Shown here: piece by piece, positions 50,151 to 59,071 of the stretch
How the letters are laid out: each line of letters opens with the position of its first letter
How positions within the stretch are numbered: position 1 is the stretch's first letter
Assembly: GCA_900546265.1 (NCBI GenBank)
Contig: URCA01000020.1
Span: forward strand, 1 to 59,764
Direction of reading: 5' to 3'
DNA length: 59,764 nucleotides
From: an uncultured Oscillospiraceae bacterium
GTDB lineage: Bacteria > Bacillota > Clostridia > Oscillospirales > Acutalibacteraceae
The notes under the pieces: generated by a model
Databases searched by the model: none
Told to the model about the DNA's origin: nothing
What the model saw: only the letters and a program-made list of their open reading frames with translations
Made by a program: the position numbers and the translations under genes

Positions 50151-51119
50151 ATGCCATATATTCCGCCGGAGGTGGTCGAACAGGCTCGGCAGATCGACCT
50201 TTTAACCTATCTGAGAAAGCTTGAGCCGGATAATGTTGAAGAAGTCAAGGGAACGAGAAATGTATATCGTACCGTTGACCACGACAGCTTGAAAATGTCC
50301 AATGGTAAATGGTTTTGGTGGTCGCAAGGTTTCGGCGGTTATAATGCGCTTGACTATCTGATAAAAGTCAGGAACTATTCTTTTATGGACGCAGTGGAAA
50401 TCCTTACGGGAAAAGAACTGGCAAATTGGACGCCGCCACCGAAAAAAGAAGAAAAAACTGAGCCAAAGGTACTGCGTTTGCCGGAAAAATATCAAGACAG
50501 TAAACGGGTAATACAGTACCTTTTTAATCGTGGCATTGACTATCAGATTATTCAGGAGTGCATTGCGGACGGTGTGATTTTTGAAAGCAACGGGCGCTAT
50601 CATAATGCGGTTTTTGTCGGGAAGGACGAAACGGGGACGCCAAAGTATGCCGCCTACCGTGGTTTAGGAAGCAGCACCTTTAAGGGAGACGCATACGGAA
50701 GCGACAAGCAATATTCCTTTCGTCTGCTTGCAAAAGAGCCTTGCCAGTCGGTGCATTTATTTGAAGCCGCCATTGATTTGCTGTCCTATGCCACTTTGCT
50801 AAAAGCTCAGGGTAAGGACTACAAAGCGGAAAATCTGCTCTCTCTTTCGGGCGTGTATCAGCCGAAAAAAGAGAGCAAAGACAGCAAAATTCCGATTGCG
50901 CTTTCCGTTTTTCTTGAGAAAAATCCACTTATCAAGACGATTCATTTGCACTTGGACAATGATAAAACAGGAAGGCTCTGTGCCAACACCTTAAAAGAAC
51001 TGCTCAGAAACAAGTATGAGGTCTTTGATGAGCCGCCGAAGAAAGGCAAGGACTATAACGATTACCTCTGCATACAGCTTGGAATCTACAAATCCAAAGA
51101 AAGGAGCTATGAGCGTTGA
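50151..51119 (+). CDS. DUF3991/toprim-domain protein (primase-like)
   Basis: 322 residues from ATG 50151 (AAAGGAAG upstream). N-terminal part resembles a CHC2-like primase zinc-binding fold without the cysteines (SLKMSNGKWFWWSQGFGGYN, ALDYLIKVR). The C-terminal half is a toprim domain: HLFEAAIDLLSYATL carries the glutamate and IKTIHLHLDNDKTGR the DxD metal pair. Probably makes primers or aids complementary-strand synthesis in transfer. The stop overlaps the next start (TTGA). Confidence 0.82.
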   Translation: MPYIPPEVVEQARQIDLLTYLRKLEPDNVEEVKGTRNVYRTVDHDSLKMSNGKWFWWSQGFGGYNALDYLIKVRNYSFMDAVEILTGKELANWTPPPKKEEKTEPKVLRLPEKYQDSKRVIQYLFNRGIDYQIIQECIADGVIFESNGRYHNAVFVGKDETGTPKYAAYRGLGSSTFKGDAYGSDKQYSFRLLAKEPCQSVHLFEAAIDLLSYATLLKAQGKDYKAENLLSLSGVYQPKKESKDSKIPIALSVFLEKNPLIKTIHLHLDNDKTGRLCANTLKELLRNKYEVFDEPPKKGKDYNDYLCIQLGIYKSKERSYER

Positions 51120-52186
51120 ATGTACGAATTTATCAGATCAATATGAAGCGTGACACCAACAATGTTGCCTTTATGAATTATGAGAGCCTGCCTAAATTTC
51201 AGGGCAGCTCGGAGATTGACAGCAGCCTCTATGATAAGGTGTTCGAGGGAGAAGTAAACTGCTTCACGCTGGAAAAACTCTATGAGATTTTCAATCTTGA
51301 ACACCCCGCAGGATATAAAGGGCGGTCGATGTCCGTGTCCGATGTGGTGGAGATTATTGACGGTAATAACGGAAAAAGTTACTTCCACTTTTGCGACAGT
51401 ATCGGCTTTCGGTGGATTGACTTTGCGCCGGAAAAGACACAGGTCAGCGACCGTTTTCTATCGCTTGCCGAGCAGGAGAAAATATCTGTCCTGCTCATTC
51501 CGGTCGGTAAATCTCCGGTAGTAAAAGAGATACCGAACACCTATGAAGCGATGAAAGAACTGGTCGGCGGGGGCGGCTTAGACGAGTATATGCCCTTTGA
51601 AGATGACGCCGCTATCGTCTGCAACCGTGACGGAAAGCAGGAAAAGCTGCCGATGAATCGGGCGGTATACCAGCCGCCGAAGCGCACACAAATGAGTTAC
51701 AGCGACCTGAAATCTCTTTTTCGGGAAGCGGAAAACAACAGACAGCACCTTACCGCACATATCGTTTTTACCGCCGATACCTTCAAAAAACCGTACAGCG
51801 AATTTGAACGGACTTATGAAGTAAGCTCGGACAACAAAGCGTTCCAGTCCCGTATGGGCGGCTATTCCATCTACGGTGCTTCTCTGGACGGTGTTGATCC
51901 GTGCCTGAGAATGGAGGGCTTGATGGCAGACGAAATGGGCGGTAAGGACGGTTGGAAAATAGAAAAATGCTTCTTAATGGAAGATTCAAGAGAGGTCGCC
52001 GACATCATTCACGGCGACTTTTTTATTGCCCGTTCCAATGTCGCCGATGAGAAATACAGCAGCTTATCAGGCGAACAACTACTGAAGTACAAACGGCTTT
52101 TTCGGTATCCTGAGCGATTCCACGAAACCGCACACGGGATTGAGATCGAGCCGTTCAAGCCCGACAGGGCGGACAAAGAACGATAA
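51116..52186 (+). CDS. YodL-domain ICE protein
   Basis: 356 residues starting at TTG 51116, overlapping the toprim stop; AAAGGAG lies nine bases upstream. The N-terminal domain (NVRIYQINMKRDTNNVAFMN, HPAGYKGRSMSVSDVVEI, FHFCDSIGFRWIDF) is the YodL-type module seen in this position of Tn1549-like ICEs. A second region (about 190-355) includes RSMG-like GGYSIYGASLDGVDPCLRME. Some relatives are linked to defence against restriction, but this is not shown here. Confidence 0.72.
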   Translation: MNVRIYQINMKRDTNNVAFMNYESLPKFQGSSEIDSSLYDKVFEGEVNCFTLEKLYEIFNLEHPAGYKGRSMSVSDVVEIIDGNNGKSYFHFCDSIGFRWIDFAPEKTQVSDRFLSLAEQEKISVLLIPVGKSPVVKEIPNTYEAMKELVGGGGLDEYMPFEDDAAIVCNRDGKQEKLPMNRAVYQPPKRTQMSYSDLKSLFREAENNRQHLTAHIVFTADTFKKPYSEFERTYEVSSDNKAFQSRMGGYSIYGASLDGVDPCLRMEGLMADEMGGKDGWKIEKCFLMEDSREVADIIHGDFFIARSNVADEKYSSLSGEQLLKYKRLFRYPERFHETAHGIEIEPFKPDRADKER

Positions 52187-52324
52187 ATATCAGGAAAATA
52201 CGGGGCAGCCCGACAGGTCTGCGTTAGCTTAGCGAGCAGACTGTTTTTACTCCTATCGGGCAAAAACAGTAAAAGCTCGTTAGGGGCTGCCCCTAATACC
52301 CCAATACAGGAAAGGATTTTGACT
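52187..52324 (+). other. Candidate origin of transfer upstream of the mob genes
   Basis: A 138-base gap holds nested inverted repeats: GGGGCAGCCC (52202-52211) with GGGCTGCCCC (52284-52293), a GTCTGC/GCAGAC hairpin (52217-52241), and ACTGTTTTT (52240-52248) with AAAAACAGT (52262-52270). The position directly before mobC and the relaxase is the usual place of an oriT. The nick site is not identified. Confidence 0.55.
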
Positions 52325-52456
52325 ATGCACGAATTTCTATTCTTTATGATAGGCTTCCTGCTCGGCGGCGTTATCGGCGTGACGATAATGTGCCTTATGC
52401 AGATCAACCGAATCCACGGCGGCTCTAACGCCCGAAAGGAGGACGAGGAGCTGTGA
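52325..52456 (+). CDS. DUF3789-like small membrane protein
   Basis: 43 residues: MHEFLFFMIGFLLGGVIGVT is one membrane helix, followed by MCLMQINRI and an acidic tail. AGGAAAGGA precedes the ATG. Its stop overlaps the start of mobC (GTGA). DUF3789 peptides accompany the mob genes in these ICEs; function unknown. Confidence 0.75.
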   Translation: MHEFLFFMIGFLLGGVIGVTIMCLMQINRIHGGSNARKEDEEL

Positions 52457-52791
52457 AACGAACAGTCAAAAAACAGTTTTGGTTTTCTAAGGTGGAAGCA
52501 CAGGACTTGAAGAAGAAAGCAAAGAAAGCCTGCCTGACCGAAGCGGCGCTGATTCGACTGCTGCTTCGTGGCTATGAGCCGAGAGAAAAACCGGACGAAA
52601 GATTTTACGACGCTATGCGGGAGCTTTCCGCTATCGGCAACAACATCAATCAGCTCGCCATTAAAGCGAACGCCCTCGGCTTTGTGGATTCGCAAATGCT
52701 GAAGAACGAGGCGCTGAGGTGGCACAAGTTTCAGGCGGCGATTGAGCGTGAATTTCTGCGCCCTGAAAAAAGCGGATTGAAATGGCAGTAA
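52453..52791 (+). CDS. mobC: Mobilisation protein MobC (relaxosome accessory)
   Basis: 112 residues starting with GTG, AGGAGGACGAGGAG upstream. Ribbon-helix-helix N-terminus (KRTVKKQFWFSKVEAQDLKK, LTEAALIRLLLRGY) and the MobC signature ELSAIGNNINQLAIKA (about 56-71). It binds the origin of transfer and helps the relaxase nick. It overlaps the relaxase gene by 10 bases. Confidence 0.9.
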   Translation: MKRTVKKQFWFSKVEAQDLKKKAKKACLTEAALIRLLLRGYEPREKPDERFYDAMRELSAIGNNINQLAIKANALGFVDSQMLKNEALRWHKFQAAIEREFLRPEKSGLKWQ

Positions 52792-54164
52792 CAAAGCTTT
52801 GGAAGGTAAGCGTCCGGCTCGATCAGGTACTCGACTATACGACCAACCCCGAAAAGACCGCCAACCCCGAATATTCTGCCGAAGATTATCAGGCGCTCAA
52901 AGATGTGCTTGCCTATGCAAAGGACGAGGAGAAAACGGAACACGAGTTTTTCTGCGACGGTATCAACTGCAATGTGGCGATGGCTCGTGACCAGTTCATT
53001 ACCGTCAAGGAGCAGTTCGACAAGACGGACGGGATTCAGGCATATCACGGGTATCTGAGCTTTAAGGAAAACGAGGTCACGCCCGAACAGGCGCAGCAGA
53101 TCGGAATGGAGTTTGCAAGGAAGATGTGGGGCAAGAGGTTTCAGGTGGTCGTCACTACCCACCTGAATACGAAACATCTCCACTGCCATTTTGTCATCAA
53201 CTCCGTTTCCTTTGTCGATGGGAAGCGGCTGAAAGATAAAGAAAAGTCTTGGTACTACTTCCGCCATATCGCCGACGAGATTTGCTTGGAGCATAAGCTG
53301 TCCATTGTAGAAAAGCCGGAGCTGCACAGATCGCCCTCTTACCTTACGATGAAGGACGAGGCGGGTATGCCCACCCGATACAACAACGCCAAAAAAGCGA
53401 TTGACGAAGCGATTGCGATGAGCCGTAACCTGCGGCAGTTCCAGTATGAGCTGGGCGTGATGGGCTATCACTCGAATTTTAGTCCTAATCGTAAGTATGC
53501 GACGGTTACACCGAAAGGCAGTGAAAAACCGATACGGACTTATCGGCTCGGCGAGGAATACACCAAAGAGAAAATCCTTGAACGGCTTATTGCCAATCGG
53601 GATAATATCGTGTTCAAGCCGTTCCAGCCAAAGACCTATATTGTCCGGCAGTACCGCCTTCCCACAAGAGAAAGCAGAATCCAAAAGGTCGGCGGTCTGT
53701 ATGGCTTGTATCTCTACTACTGCTATCGGCTCGGCTACCTTCCGAAGCACAATCAGAAACAACAGAATACGGCGAGACTTCACTATCTTCTCAAAGACGA
53801 TCTGATGAAGATGGACGAACTCACCAAACAGGTAACGCTGCTCGGCAAGCACCAGATCGGTACGGACGAGCAGCTTTTTTCATATAAGCGGTCGGTTGAG
53901 GACGAAATCAAAACCCTTACCGCCGACAGAACACATCTCCGAAATGAAATACGAAAGGTAGATATATCAGATGAACGGCTGTCGGCGGCAAAGATGAAAA
54001 TTTCAGCTATCTCCGAACGCTTGAAAGAGCTTCGCAAAGAAGTAAAGCTCTGCGACGGGATTGCGAAGCGGTCAGGCGTAATTGCCGATACCCTTTCGCA
54101 AGTCAAGGCAGAGGAAGAAAAATCTCAAAGAAAGGAGTCCCGAAACTATGAACAACGGCGGTGA
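52782..54164 (+). CDS. Relaxase/mobilisation nuclease (MobP/VirD2-like)
   Basis: 460 residues. Histidine triad His132-x-His134-x-His136 in NTKHLHCHFVINSV binds the metal; a tyrosine in the N-terminal segment (LDYTTNPEKTANP) is the probable nicking residue. The C-terminal half (about 300-460) is a long coiled coil with many charged residues. It nicks at oriT, stays bound to the 5' end and guides the strand to the VirD4 coupling protein. It follows mobC directly and overlaps the next gene by 17 bases. Confidence 0.92.
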   Translation: MAVTKLWKVSVRLDQVLDYTTNPEKTANPEYSAEDYQALKDVLAYAKDEEKTEHEFFCDGINCNVAMARDQFITVKEQFDKTDGIQAYHGYLSFKENEVTPEQAQQIGMEFARKMWGKRFQVVVTTHLNTKHLHCHFVINSVSFVDGKRLKDKEKSWYYFRHIADEICLEHKLSIVEKPELHRSPSYLTMKDEAGMPTRYNNAKKAIDEAIAMSRNLRQFQYELGVMGYHSNFSPNRKYATVTPKGSEKPIRTYRLGEEYTKEKILERLIANRDNIVFKPFQPKTYIVRQYRLPTRESRIQKVGGLYGLYLYYCYRLGYLPKHNQKQQNTARLHYLLKDDLMKMDELTKQVTLLGKHQIGTDEQLFSYKRSVEDEIKTLTADRTHLRNEIRKVDISDERLSAAKMKISAISERLKELRKEVKLCDGIAKRSGVIADTLSQVKAEEEKSQRKESRNYEQRR

Positions 54165-54957
54165 CGCAGCAGAACAAATCGTCAGGCTATCGCTTGAAGG
54201 ATTTGAAGTGGCTGTCCGGCTCACAGGCTCGGCGGCGAAGAATATCGCTATTCTGTTAGCTTCCGTGCTGAAGCAGGAGATCAGCCAGTCGAATAAGACA
54301 CGGGGGAAAGCACGGCTTACCAATATGATTAAGTCCGGCAAGGAGCTGAAGGTCTTTTCGTTCCAGCAGAAAGACCTGCCGAAGTTTACCGAACAGGCAA
54401 AACGATACGGCGTCCTTTACTGCGTTCTGCGTGATAAAAACACCAAGAGCGATACGGCGATGGTCGATATTATCGCCCGTGCGGAGGACGCTGCGAAAAT
54501 CCAGCGAATTTCCGACCGCTTTGAACTCGGCAAAGTCGATAAGGCTTCCATTGTTTCCGAAGCGGAAAAAGATGTGGCAGACCGTGAAGCGGCTGCCAAT
54601 GAAGTGCCTGCGAGATCAAGGGGCGAGATTATTGTGGAGGAAGCGATGGGAAAGCCAATACAGAAGGAGGGAAATTCCCACCAAAACCCCTCGGTCGCAA
54701 AGACGGACAAAAGCCCTCTGTCAGAGCGAGACTCAGAAACGACAGGTACGCACACTGATAAGGGTGTCGCAAAGGCAGCGGATAAGAAGCCTTCGGTCAG
54801 GGAAAAGCTCGACCGATACAAGGCGGCTGCCAAAGCGGAAAAGGAAGCAGAGCGTACTGTGCCGGAGGCTTCCAAAGAGAAGCCGAAAACCCCTGAAGCC
54901 AATCGGCAGACCGTTCACAGGCAGCCGAAGAAATCCAAGAAGCCGAAAGAGAGGTGA
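54148..54957 (+). CDS. PcfB/DUF3801-like protein
   Basis: 269 residues, AAAGGAG upstream of ATG 54148. The folded N-terminus (about 1-125; QIVRLSLEGFEVAVRLTGSA, FSFQQKDLPKFTEQAKRYGV) matches the PcfB family, which links relaxase and coupling protein in Gram-positive conjugation. A disordered charged tail follows, containing VREKLDRYKAAAKAEKEAER, nearly the same as in the next protein. The gene ends with KER codons that also form a ribosome site. Confidence 0.82.
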   Translation: MNNGGDAAEQIVRLSLEGFEVAVRLTGSAAKNIAILLASVLKQEISQSNKTRGKARLTNMIKSGKELKVFSFQQKDLPKFTEQAKRYGVLYCVLRDKNTKSDTAMVDIIARAEDAAKIQRISDRFELGKVDKASIVSEAEKDVADREAAANEVPARSRGEIIVEEAMGKPIQKEGNSHQNPSVAKTDKSPLSERDSETTGTHTDKGVAKAADKKPSVREKLDRYKAAAKAEKEAERTVPEASKEKPKTPEANRQTVHRQPKKSKKPKER

Positions 54958-54962
54958 GCGAA

Positions 54963-55790
54963 ATGGATCAACTAAAGGAACACCCGCAGATCGTGGAGCT
55001 GTTAGACACACTCGATAAAAACGGCTTGATGAAAGAGAAAAACGAGGTGCAGTCGCTGGTAAGCTATATCGGCGGTATGGAAAATACGCTTACTGAAATG
55101 CTCGGCGAGCTTCAGGATATGCGCCGTGAAATCAATCTGATCCACAACAACACGCTGCGGAGCAAGTGCCATACCCTTGTGGAAAAAACGGAGGGCAAAA
55201 TCCGTCAGGGATTTTCCGCAGTCAAAAAGATGAAGGACAATCTGATCCAGTCAGCCGGAAACGCTGTGCGGGCGTTCCGGGAAAGAGGCAGGGACGCCCT
55301 TGCCGAGTCGGTCAGGGCAATGAAAATCCCCGAAGCGCTGGATAAGCTGTCCGCTATGTTCGGCAGAATGTCAAAGGAGATGGCGCAGGACACAAAGAAG
55401 CTGTCCGCTATGCAGGCGGAGCTTCAGGGCGCAAAAGGGCATTTGAAAAATATGGGGCTGCTGTTTATGGGGAAAGCCGCAAAGGAAGCGGAACATTCCA
55501 AGAGTGATAAAGGCGTTTTATCAAGGCTGTCCCGTTTATTTGAAAAAGCGCAGAAAGGATTTGCGTCTTTGGAGCAAAAGGCGATGGATACAGCGGATAA
55601 GCTCAGAGTTTCCCGTGTGAAATCGTCTGTAAAGGAAAATCTCAGCAGATACAGGGCGGCGGCAAAGGCAGAAAAAGGAACAGAGCGCAGCGAGCCGACC
55701 GCTTCCAAAGAAGAAAACCGCACAGCACAGGCGTTGGGGCAGATTAGCGTCCCGCAACCGCAAAAATCAAATCTATCAAAAGAGAGGTAA
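54963..55790 (+). CDS. DUF6674-like ICE protein
   Basis: 275 residues from ATG 54963 (GAGAGG eight bases upstream). Mostly coiled coil (about 10-170), with MENTLTEMLGELQDMRREIN and repeated amphipathic helices, then a basic tail with VKENLSRYRAAAKAEKGTER shared with the PcfB-like neighbour. I associate this plan with DUF6674 proteins in the mob region of ICEs; function unknown, perhaps relaxosome scaffolding. Confidence 0.72.
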   Translation: MDQLKEHPQIVELLDTLDKNGLMKEKNEVQSLVSYIGGMENTLTEMLGELQDMRREINLIHNNTLRSKCHTLVEKTEGKIRQGFSAVKKMKDNLIQSAGNAVRAFRERGRDALAESVRAMKIPEALDKLSAMFGRMSKEMAQDTKKLSAMQAELQGAKGHLKNMGLLFMGKAAKEAEHSKSDKGVLSRLSRLFEKAQKGFASLEQKAMDTADKLRVSRVKSSVKENLSRYRAAAKAEKGTERSEPTASKEENRTAQALGQISVPQPQKSNLSKER

Positions 55791-55796
55791 AAAGAT

Positions 55797-56684
55797 ATGA
55801 CCAACGATTTTAAGAATAAGCAAAGCAGCGGCGCAAGACCGCCGAGACTTTCGCCGGAGGAATACGCCGCCAAGAAAAAGGCGGAGAAAGAAGCCATTTA
55901 TCAACTGCTCGACAATACCGCTTCGGAAGTGGTGCAGTCGCCGGAAAAATTCAAAGCCTACCTTGATGTGCAGAGCCGTATGGACAGGTACACGGCGAAC
56001 AATGCGCTGCTGATGTATAAGCAGTTCCCGCAGGCAAGCCAGATCAAGGAATTTGACGATTGGGCGGCTGAGGGCGTAAAGGTCAATAAAGGCTCCAAGA
56101 CCTTTATTATCCTTGATCCCTACGAGTACACCAAGAAGGACGGGACAATCGGCATTGATTTCAATTTGAAAAGAGTGCTGGATGTTTCACAGACCAACGG
56201 CAAGCGCCCTGCCGCCCCGACCGCTAACCGTGATCCGAGAAAGCTGGTGGCGGTTATGCTCGACAGCGCCCCGATCAATATTGAAAGCACCAATGAGCTG
56301 CCTTATCCCGATATGGGCGCTTTCTATAAAAATGAAGATCAGACGCTTTATGTGAAGCGGGACATCGGCGACAGCGTTGCCCTCTGCCAGTGCGTCGCTC
56401 AGGAACTCGGTCACGCCGAGCTTTCTATGAACAGCGAGGTATACAGCCGCAGGGATATGGGATTTCAGGCGGTGTGCATTGGATATATGCTCTGTAAGAA
56501 ATACGGCGTCGATACGCAGAACTTTGCGATTGACCGTATCCCCGATGAATTGAAAAATAAAGAGCCGAAAGACATCAAAGCTGAACTCGGCAAGACGCAG
56601 AAGGCGTTTAAGGAAATTACCGCCCGTGTTTCCGATGAGCTGTACCGTCAGAGGGCGGAACGCTCAAAGGAACAGGAGAGATAA
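55797..56684 (+). CDS. ArdC-like antirestriction protein with altered peptidase motif
   Basis: 295 residues. The N-terminal ssDNA-binding ArdC-like fold (SRMDRYTANNALLMYKQFPQ, EGVKVNKGSKTFIILDPYEY) is followed by an ImmA/IrrE-like peptidase region where the zinc motif HExxH reads QELGH (202-206), so the first histidine is replaced by glutamine and zinc-dependent cleavage is unlikely. ArdC proteins protect incoming single-stranded DNA. GAGAGGT precedes the ATG. Confidence 0.8.
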   Translation: MTNDFKNKQSSGARPPRLSPEEYAAKKKAEKEAIYQLLDNTASEVVQSPEKFKAYLDVQSRMDRYTANNALLMYKQFPQASQIKEFDDWAAEGVKVNKGSKTFIILDPYEYTKKDGTIGIDFNLKRVLDVSQTNGKRPAAPTANRDPRKLVAVMLDSAPINIESTNELPYPDMGAFYKNEDQTLYVKRDIGDSVALCQCVAQELGHAELSMNSEVYSRRDMGFQAVCIGYMLCKKYGVDTQNFAIDRIPDELKNKEPKDIKAELGKTQKAFKEITARVSDELYRQRAERSKEQER

Positions 56685-56699
56685 CCGGAGGTAGCTGTG

Positions 56700-56900
56700 A
56701 TGAAAGAAGAACTCTACCATATCGCTTTGGACGATTATGAACACGGCGTTGTGATCCGTTCGCTGAACGATAAAAAGACCGACCTCAAAAAAGAGGGCAA
56801 GTCCACCGACGCTGTTGACGAACTGATTATCAAAATCGGTCACGCCCCAAGACGCAAGTTCAAAGTGGTAGAAAAGGAATCCTGCCGTGAATCGAGATAG
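56700..56900 (+). CDS. Small conserved ICE protein, paralogue of the gene at 27569
   Basis: 66 residues, GGAGG eight bases upstream of ATG 56700. It shares with the product at 27569 the pattern (Y/F)HIxLDDxExGxV, a lysine-rich helix and TDAVDxxxIK. The end overlaps the coupling protein gene by 14 bases. Function unknown; position suggests a role in transfer. Confidence 0.78.
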   Translation: MKEELYHIALDDYEHGVVIRSLNDKKTDLKKEGKSTDAVDELIIKIGHAPRRKFKVVEKESCRESR

Positions 56901-58680
56901 CAGCAGGCAGTCTGCGATTATCCTTGCGGTAATCGGGATTCTTCCCGTTGTGTGGCTCGGCTTATTGATAGCGCCGTCCGTCAAGGGCGGTCTGCCGGAG
57001 ATACTGCCGAGCCTTTTGGCGGTATTCAATGATCCGTTCCATATCGAGCTTTGCGGGGACAGCTTAAAAACTGTCCTCGTTTTGCTTTTGCTCTACGGAA
57101 TGGGGATTGGGATTTATCTATCCACACGGAGGAATTACCGAAGGCGTGAGGAACACGGCTCAGCGAAATGGGGCAGCGCAAAAGCCATTGATAAAAAGTA
57201 CCGTCAAAGCCCGCCATCGGAAAATAAGCTGATGACGCAGAATGTCCGAATCGGACTCAATGCGAAAAAACACCGGAGGAATCTGAATACTCTGGTGTGC
57301 GGCGGCTCCGGCGCAGGCAAGACAAGATTCTATTGCAAGCCGAATTTAATGCAGACAAGCAATTCCTCTCAGGTAATTTTAGATCCAAAAGGGGAAATTC
57401 TGCGTGATGTCGGCAATCTGCTTGAAAAAGCAGGCTATGAGATCAAGGTGCTGGACTTGATTTCAATGGAGAAAAGCCATTGTTACAACCCGTTTGTCTA
57501 TCTCAGAAACGACAACGATATTCAGCGCCTCGTGACCAACCTTTTTAAGAGTACCACCCCGAAAGGCTCTCAATCCAACGATCCTTTTTGGGACACTGCG
57601 GCGAGTATGCTTCTACTCGCCCTTATTTTTTATCTGCACTACGAAGCGCCGGAGGAGGAGCAGAATTTCGCTATGGTAATGGAAATGCTCAGGGCGGCGG
57701 CGATTGAGGACGAGGAGGACAACCGCCCTTCTCCCCTCGATAATCTGTTTGCCGATTTGGAAATGGATAATCCCGACCATATCGCCCTGAAATACTACCG
57801 TTCCTACCACTCCGGCTCGGCAAAGACGCTCAAATCCATTCAGATTACCCTTGCCGCAAGATTGGAGAAATTCAATCTTGAAAGCTTAGCGGCGCTGACT
57901 TCCGCCGATGAGCTTGACCTTGCTTCAATGGGCGAGAAGAAAACGGCGCTGTTTGCGCTGATACCGGATAACGATTCGAGCTTTAATTTCCTCGTCAGTA
58001 TCCTTTACACGCAGCTTTTCCAGCAGCTTTTTTATTCTGCCGACCATATCCACGGCGGCAGCCTGCCGATACCCGTCCATTTTCTTATGGACGAGTTCGC
58101 AAATGTTTCACTGCCCGACGATTTTGACAAGATACTTTCCGTTATGCGTTCAAGAGGCGTGTCGGTATCCATTATCCTGCAAAATCTGGCGCAGTTAAAG
58201 GCGTTGTTTGAGAAACAATGGGAATCCATTGTAGGCAACTGCGATGAATTTCTCTATCTCGGCGGCAATGAACAGAGTACGCACAAGTATGTGTCCGAGC
58301 TTTTAGGCAAGGAAACGATTGATACCAACACCTACGGGAAAAGCGAAGGACGGAGCGGAAGCTACTCGACCAATTATCAGATTTCCGGTCGTGAGCTGCT
58401 TACCCCTGACGAAGTGAGAATGCTCGACAACCGCTACGCCATTTTGTTTATCCGTGGCGAGCTTCCGGTAATGGATTTGAAGTACGCCATTTTGAAGCAC
58501 CCGAATGTGGCGTATACCGCAGACGGGAAAGGCGGCGTGTATCAGCACGGCGAAGTCACAAAAAATGTGGCGACCATTGAAACCCTGTATGTTGATCTCG
58601 ACAGCGTTCCCGAAATGGAGCTTTCGGAAACGACTTACGAGCTGTTGTCCGATGAGGACTTTGAAAACTTAACAAATTGA
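56887..58680 (+). CDS. virD4: VirD4/TraG type IV coupling protein
   Basis: 597 residues starting at GTG 56887 (AAGGAAT upstream). Two N-terminal membrane helices (about 9-30 and 58-78), Walker A CGGSGAGKTRFY (about 138-149), Walker B VHFLMDEFANV with Asp402, and the C-terminal LLTPDEVRMLD motif identify the hexameric ATPase that hands the relaxase-DNA complex to the secretion channel. It is AT a normal family length. Followed 15 bases later by the pilin-like gene. Confidence 0.93.
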   Translation: MNRDSSRQSAIILAVIGILPVVWLGLLIAPSVKGGLPEILPSLLAVFNDPFHIELCGDSLKTVLVLLLLYGMGIGIYLSTRRNYRRREEHGSAKWGSAKAIDKKYRQSPPSENKLMTQNVRIGLNAKKHRRNLNTLVCGGSGAGKTRFYCKPNLMQTSNSSQVILDPKGEILRDVGNLLEKAGYEIKVLDLISMEKSHCYNPFVYLRNDNDIQRLVTNLFKSTTPKGSQSNDPFWDTAASMLLLALIFYLHYEAPEEEQNFAMVMEMLRAAAIEDEEDNRPSPLDNLFADLEMDNPDHIALKYYRSYHSGSAKTLKSIQITLAARLEKFNLESLAALTSADELDLASMGEKKTALFALIPDNDSSFNFLVSILYTQLFQQLFYSADHIHGGSLPIPVHFLMDEFANVSLPDDFDKILSVMRSRGVSVSIILQNLAQLKALFEKQWESIVGNCDEFLYLGGNEQSTHKYVSELLGKETIDTNTYGKSEGRSGSYSTNYQISGRELLTPDEVRMLDNRYAILFIRGELPVMDLKYAILKHPNVAYTADGKGGVYQHGEVTKNVATIETLYVDLDSVPEMELSETTYELLSDEDFENLTN

Positions 58681-58695
58681 TTGGAGGAAAATAGA

Positions 58696-59052
58696 ATGAA
58701 CATTTTTCATAAGACTCAGAAGAAAGAAACCCGCAAACTGCCGATGACCGGAAAGGTAAAGAAAGGCTTTCGTTATTACTGTGCTGCGGTTTTGAGCGTG
58801 ACCGCTGTTTTTGCGATGTCTACAACGGCTTTTGCCGCAAGCGATCCGCTTACCGTTGTCAATAACCTGTCCGATTTCATTTTCGGCTTTATCCGTGCGA
58901 TTGGTCTGATCCTGCTCGGCTTTGGTATCGTTCAGGTAGGTCTTTCCCTGAAATCCCACGATCCTTCGCAGCGTGCGAACGGATTTCTGACGCTGGCGGG
59001 CGGCGTCATCATTACTTTCGCTAAAGAAATCCTCACTCTGATTACGGGCTAA
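58696..59052 (+). CDS. VirB2/TrbC-like pilin or channel subunit
   Basis: 118 residues, GGAGG upstream of ATG 58696. A basic N-terminus and signal helix (about 28-48, ending FAASD) are followed by two hydrophobic helices (FGFIRAIGLILLGFGIVQVG and TLAGGVIITFAKEILTLI), the plan of VirB2/TrbC pilins. In Tn1549-like elements a protein of this kind sits between VirD4 and TrbL. A terminator and an inserted methylase gene follow. Confidence 0.8.
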   Translation: MNIFHKTQKKETRKLPMTGKVKKGFRYYCAAVLSVTAVFAMSTTAFAASDPLTVVNNLSDFIFGFIRAIGLILLGFGIVQVGLSLKSHDPSQRANGFLTLAGGVIITFAKEILTLITG

Positions 59053-59071
59053 CCCTTACGCAAACGACGCT

